From assembly GCF_000317225.1 (NCBI RefSeq), contig NZ_AJLL01000077.1, positions 1 to 64,000 of the forward strand: DNA of 64,000 nucleotides, read 5' to 3'. The DNA comes from Fischerella thermalis PCC 7521 (GTDB taxonomy: Bacteria; Cyanobacteriota; Cyanobacteriia; Cyanobacteriales; Nostocaceae). The position numbers and the translations under genes are program-made. The notes beneath the pieces are model-generated. The model saw only the letters and a list, made by a program, of their open reading frames with translations, ran no database searches and was not told where the DNA came from. How positions within the stretch are numbered: position 1 is the first letter of the stretch; each line of letters begins with the position of its first letter. Below are positions 60,461 to 64,000 of this stretch, one piece after another.

Positions 60461-63400
60461 CTACGCACTAAAATACTTCGCTACTGGATGGTAACAAATA
60501 ATCGCCGTCGTAGATTGCTCCGGATACAACTGCTCACTCTCATCCATATACAAATTAATCCGCTTAGCCCCCAACAACTCCAGCTGCTTGTACTGATCCT
60601 GGATATTCGGACACGCTGGATAGCCAAAACTGTACCTTGATCCTCGATACCTCTGTGCCAACACATCCCGAATATTATCCGGTTCCTCAGCAGCAAAACC
60701 CAACTCCCGACGAATCCGTGCATGAGTCCACTCAGCCAAAGCCTCCGCCATCTGCACCGCCAAACCGTGGAAATACAAATAATCAGTATACTGATTATCC
60801 GCAAACAACTTCTGCGCGTACACAGTCGCCACTTCACCCACCGTCACCGCCTGCATCGGGAACACATCAATCACTCCCGACTCCTTCGGCGCAAAGAAAT
60901 CAGCAATACACAACCTCCTCAACGACTTCTGTCGAGGAAACTCAAAAGTTGCTCTTACCTCTGCGTCCTCTGCGTCTTGGCGGTTCCAATCATAAACATA
61001 CAAACTATTCCCCTCAGCCTGACAAGGAAAATACCCATATATCACCTGCGGCTGCAACAAATTCTCTGCAACAATCCGCTGCTTCCACTTCTCCAAAATC
61101 GGATACACCTTCTCATGCAAAAAAGCCTGATATTCCTCCTTAGATTGCTCCTTCGGCTTGCGAAACTGCCACTGTCCCGCAATCAAAGCTTGCAAATCCA
61201 AATACCAGAAAACCTCTTCCCAACTTATATCACTCGGCTGCAACAACCGAGTTCCCCAGAAAGGCGGCGTGGGACGTGGGATATCTACCGCCACCGCTTC
61301 TGAACGCCTGGTGTCCACTTCTGTTGCTTCAACAGCTGCTTTTACTTCAACTTCTTCTCTTACCACAGGTTCCTTATGTCCATTTTGGGGTGCTTGGGCA
61401 AACTCATCCAAGAATCCTTTCAAATCATCCCACTTACCAGCCGCTTTCGCTGGCATTAACTTGTCCATAAAGTGCAAATCTGAAAATGCATCCTTGCCAT
61501 ATACCACCTTACCTTTATAAGTATTCTGGCAATCTTCATAAACAAACTTGGGAGTCAGCGCTGCACCCCCCAAAATCACCGGAACAGTAATTCCCTTCTC
61601 ATTAAATACCTCCAAATTTTCCTTCATGAAGGCAGTGGACTTCACCAGCAACCCACTCATTGCAATACAATCAGCCTTGTGCTTCTCGTATGCTTCGATA
61701 ATGCTTTCCACCGACTGCTTAATTCCCAGGTTAATAACCCTGTAACCGTTGTTGGACAGAATAATATCTACCAGGTTTTTACCAATATCGTGAACATCAC
61801 CCTTAACTGTGGCAATAATAAATGTACCCTTAGCATTATCGCCAGCTGCTGATTTTTCCATGAACGGTTCAAGATACGCCACCGCCGCCTTCATGGTTTC
61901 GGCTGACTGCAACACAAAAGGTAGCTGCATTTGTCCAGAACCGAACAACTCACCTACCACTTTCATCCCATCTAGCAAGAAAATGTTAATAATATCCAAA
62001 GCCGGATATTTCTTTAACGCTTCGGCGAGTGCTATATCCAAACCAATGCGTTCACCATCAATGATGTGACGCTTAAGACGTTCTTCAATCGGGAGATTTT
62101 CATCAACACCTTTGTCGCGTTTTGTTGTCACCCCTTCAAACATCTTGGTTAATTCCGCCAAAGGATCATAAACGCAGACATCACCCTCAAATTTGCGCTC
62201 ATCGTAAATTAGCTGGCGACAGACTTGTTGATGCTTCTCCTCAATTTTTGCAAGTGGTAAAATTTTGTTAGCACTGACAATCGCCGCATCCATACCCGCA
62301 GCCATAGCTTCGTGTAAGAACATCGAGTTCAGTACTATCCTAGCTGCGGGACTCAGACCAAAGGAAATATTAGACACACCCAAGACTACATGACAACCAG
62401 GCAATTCCTGGCGGATGCGACGGATGGCTTCGATAGTGGCTTTGGCATTTTCTCGGTCTTCTTCAATGCCGGTAGAAATTGGTAAAGCTAAAGTATCAAA
62501 AAATATCTCGTGGGCAGGGATACCGTATTCCAAGGCTTGACGATAGGCGCGCTGAGCAATTTGGAATTTCTTGTCAGCAGTCCGTGCCATCCCCTCTTCA
62601 TCGATAGTACCAATAACTACACCAGCACCGTACTTTTTCGCTAACTCCAACACTTTCAAGAAACGCGGTTCACCATCTTCGTAGTTGGTGGAGTTCAACA
62701 AACACTTACCACCTGCTACTTTTAAACCCGCTTCCATCTTTTCCCATTCCGTGGAGTCGAGCATCAAGGGAAGTGTCACATTGTTGACAATGCGCGAAAC
62801 CAATTCGTGCATATCGCGGACACCATCACGTCCGACATAATCGACGTTGATATCCAGAATGTGTGCGCCTTCTTTGACTTGCGCCCTCGCCATTGATACC
62901 AGTCCGTCCCAATCTTCCGCATTCAGCAATTCGCGGCATTTTTTAGAACCACTGGCGTTGATGCGTTCACCAATAATTAAGAAAGAATTGTCTTGTTCGT
63001 AAGGCTGAATACTATAAATTGATGCTGCGGCTGGTTCTAGCTTTGGTTCTCTAACTTTTGGCTTGAGTTCTTTGGCAATTTCTGCTAATTGTTGAATGTG
63101 TTCTGGACGTGTCCCACAGCAACCCCCAATTACTTGGACACCCAAGTCTTCAACAAAATGCATCAATGACATCCGCAATTCCATTGGTGTCAAGCGATAG
63201 TGTGCTTGTCCACCGACGTTTTCTGGTAAACCCGCATTGGGAATACAAGAAACTACGAAAGGTGAATGTTCTGAAAGATACTTAATATGCGGCTTCATCA
63301 GGTCTGGTCCAGTAGCACAGTTCAGGCCCAGAATGTCTATTGGATAAGGCTCCAAAATAGTTAGTACAGCATTAATTTCCGTACCAACTAACATTGTCCC

Positions 63401-64000
63401 CATTGTTTCCATTGTCACAGAAACCATGAGAGGACGGCGATCGCCTTTTTTGGCAAAGACTTCTTCAATACCATTCAACGCTGCTTTGATTTGCAGCACA
63501 TCCTGACAGGTCTCGACAATAAATAAATCGACACCCCCATCCCACAACGCCTCTGCTTGTTGGGCGAAAGCATCTTTCATTGTGTCAAAATCAATGTGTC
63601 CCAGAGTTGGCAATTTGGTTGTCGGTCCCATTGAACCAGCCACAAACCGGGGTTTTTCTGGAGTAGAGAATTCTGCGGCGACGCGTTTTGCCAATTGGGC
63701 GGCAGTTTTGTTGAGGTAATATGCTTTGTCAGCAAGACCATATTCTGCCAATACTATAGATGTACCGCCAAAAGTATCAGTTTCGATCACATCTGCACCC
63801 GCAGCCAGAAAATCGCGGTGAACCTTAGCCACAGCCTCAGGTTTGGTATGAACTAGGTATTCGTTGCAACCTTCATATTCAGGGCCACCGAAATCTTCAG
63901 CGACGAGATTTTGCCTTTGCAAGTTAGTTCCCATCGCACCGTCGAAGACAATAACCGGACGCTCAGGACTGTGCAAACGTTCTAAAAAGGGATGAGTCAT
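60461..64000 (-). CDS. metH: Cobalamin-dependent methionine synthase
   Basis: This 1179-residue modular enzyme methylates homocysteine with methyl-tetrahydrofolate via methylcobalamin. Domains in order: homocysteine-binding (residues 1-330; [13 protein letters not shown], zinc Cys in LNCATG and [11 protein letters not shown]), pterin-binding (about 340-640; [20 protein letters not shown]), cobalamin-binding (about 660-890; [20 protein letters not shown], where the DxHxxG His ligates cobalt) and AdoMet reactivation (about 950-1179; [14 protein letters not shown]). The ATG occupies the last three bases of the window. Earlier in-frame starts cannot be excluded, but [20 protein letters not shown] fits the cyanobacterial family. 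Its cofactor links it with cobA/sirB. Confidence 0.96.
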   Translation of the reverse strand: MTHPFLERLHSPERPVIVFDGAMGTNLQRQNLVAEDFGGPEYEGCNEYLVHTKPEAVAKVHRDFLAAGADVIETDTFGGTSIVLAEYGLADKAYYLNKTAAQLAKRVAAEFSTPEKPRFVAGSMGPTTKLPTLGHIDFDTMKDAFAQQAEALWDGGVDLFIVETCQDVLQIKAALNGIEEVFAKKGDRRPLMVSVTMETMGTMLVGTEINAVLTILEPYPIDILGLNCATGPDLMKPHIKYLSEHSPFVVSCIPNAGLPENVGGQAHYRLTPMELRMSLMHFVEDLGVQVIGGCCGTRPEHIQQLAEIAKELKPKVREPKLEPAAASIYSIQPYEQDNSFLIIGERINASGSKKCRELLNAEDWDGLVSMARAQVKEGAHILDINVDYVGRDGVRDMHELVSRIVNNVTLPLMLDSTEWEKMEAGLKVAGGKCLLNSTNYEDGEPRFLKVLELAKKYGAGVVIGTIDEEGMARTADKKFQIAQRAYRQALEYGIPAHEIFFDTLALPISTGIEEDRENAKATIEAIRRIRQELPGCHVVLGVSNISFGLSPAARIVLNSMFLHEAMAAGMDAAIVSANKILPLAKIEEKHQQVCRQLIYDERKFEGDVCVYDPLAELTKMFEGVTTKRDKGVDENLPIEERLKRHIIDGERIGLDIALAEALKKYPALDIINIFLLDGMKVVGELFGSGQMQLPFVLQSAETMKAAVAYLEPFMEKSAAGDNAKGTFIIATVKGDVHDIGKNLVDIILSNNGYRVINLGIKQSVESIIEAYEKHKADCIAMSGLLVKSTAFMKENLEVFNEKGITVPVILGGAALTPKFVYEDCQNTYKGKVVYGKDAFSDLHFMDKLMPAKAAGKWDDLKGFLDEFAQAPQNGHKEPVVREEVEVKAAVEATEVDTRRSEAVAVDIPRPTPPFWGTRLLQPSDISWEEVFWYLDLQALIAGQWQFRKPKEQSKEEYQAFLHEKVYPILEKWKQRIVAENLLQPQVIYGYFPCQAEGNSLYVYDWNRQDAEDAEVRATFEFPRQKSLRRLCIADFFAPKESGVIDVFPMQAVTVGEVATVYAQKLFADNQYTDYLYFHGLAVQMAEALAEWTHARIRRELGFAAEEPDNIRDVLAQRYRGSRYSFGYPACPNIQDQYKQLELLGAKRINLYMDESEQLYPEQSTTAIICYHPVAKYFSA

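Noticed and set aside
60637-61303. Long plus-strand frames (168 and 193 codons) opposite metH
   Set aside because: They lie antisense inside the conserved metH reading frame, have biased composition and match no family; shadow frames.

Overview
The window is chromosomal DNA of a filamentous, heterocyst-forming cyanobacterium (Nostocales; Anabaena/Nostoc/Fischerella-Mastigocladus type). Evidence: a full phycoerythrocyanin-phycocyanin gene cluster with four cpcG-type linkers, an adjacent patA-like heterocyst-pattern regulator, many copies of the HIP1 palindrome GCGATCGC, and intergenic spacers full of short tandem repeats typical of this order. No plasmid, phage, IS element or CRISPR array is visible. 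Species cannot be fixed from the sequence alone.

1-13.4 kb (all minus strand, transcribed from right to left): pecB-pecA-pecC-pecE-pecF, then cpcB-cpcA-cpcC-cpcD-cpcE-cpcF-cpcG1-cpcG2-cpcL(cpcG3)-cpcG4. These encode the subunits, linkers and bilin lyases of the phycobilisome rods, including the phycoviolobilin-forming lyase-isomerase PecE/PecF and a membrane-anchored CpcL linker. A hairpin between cpcA and cpcC probably lowers linker expression relative to subunits, and repeat hairpins sit in most other spacers. rluD lies upstream of pecB.

14.3-22.7 kb: a 1.9-kb gene-free stretch, then on the plus strand a patA-like PATAN-receiver protein, a membrane MCP-like protein with two GAF domains and an eroded signalling tip, and a CheA-like protein with Hpt and CheW-like ends but no kinase domain. 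This is the most system-like unusual set in the window.

22.7-36 kb: sirohaem/cobalamin genes (cobA, sirB), Mn catalase, several small proteins, tRNA-His(GTG), murJ, an LCP-family ligase, mannose-1-phosphate guanylyltransferase and an M1 peptidase fused to HEAT repeats.

36-50 kb: rsmB, a TerB-like protein, a Psb35-like small thylakoid protein, class A PBP, folK, a NUDIX hydrolase, a probable structured transcript with a 23-residue leader ORF and near-perfect Shine-Dalgarno sequence (42.9-43.1 kb), pterin dehydratase, an SLH porin, an Rrf2 regulator next to cysK, a DnaJ protein and mnmA.

50-64 kb: a glycosyltransferase, a very unusual fusion of a cNMP-binding domain, a degenerate sigma54-type AAA domain and a polyferredoxin membrane module, a two-RCK potassium-channel-like protein with a non-canonical filter, a metallophosphoesterase, an LprI-like protein, a deleted DUF262/HNH pseudogene and complete metH ending exactly at the window edge.
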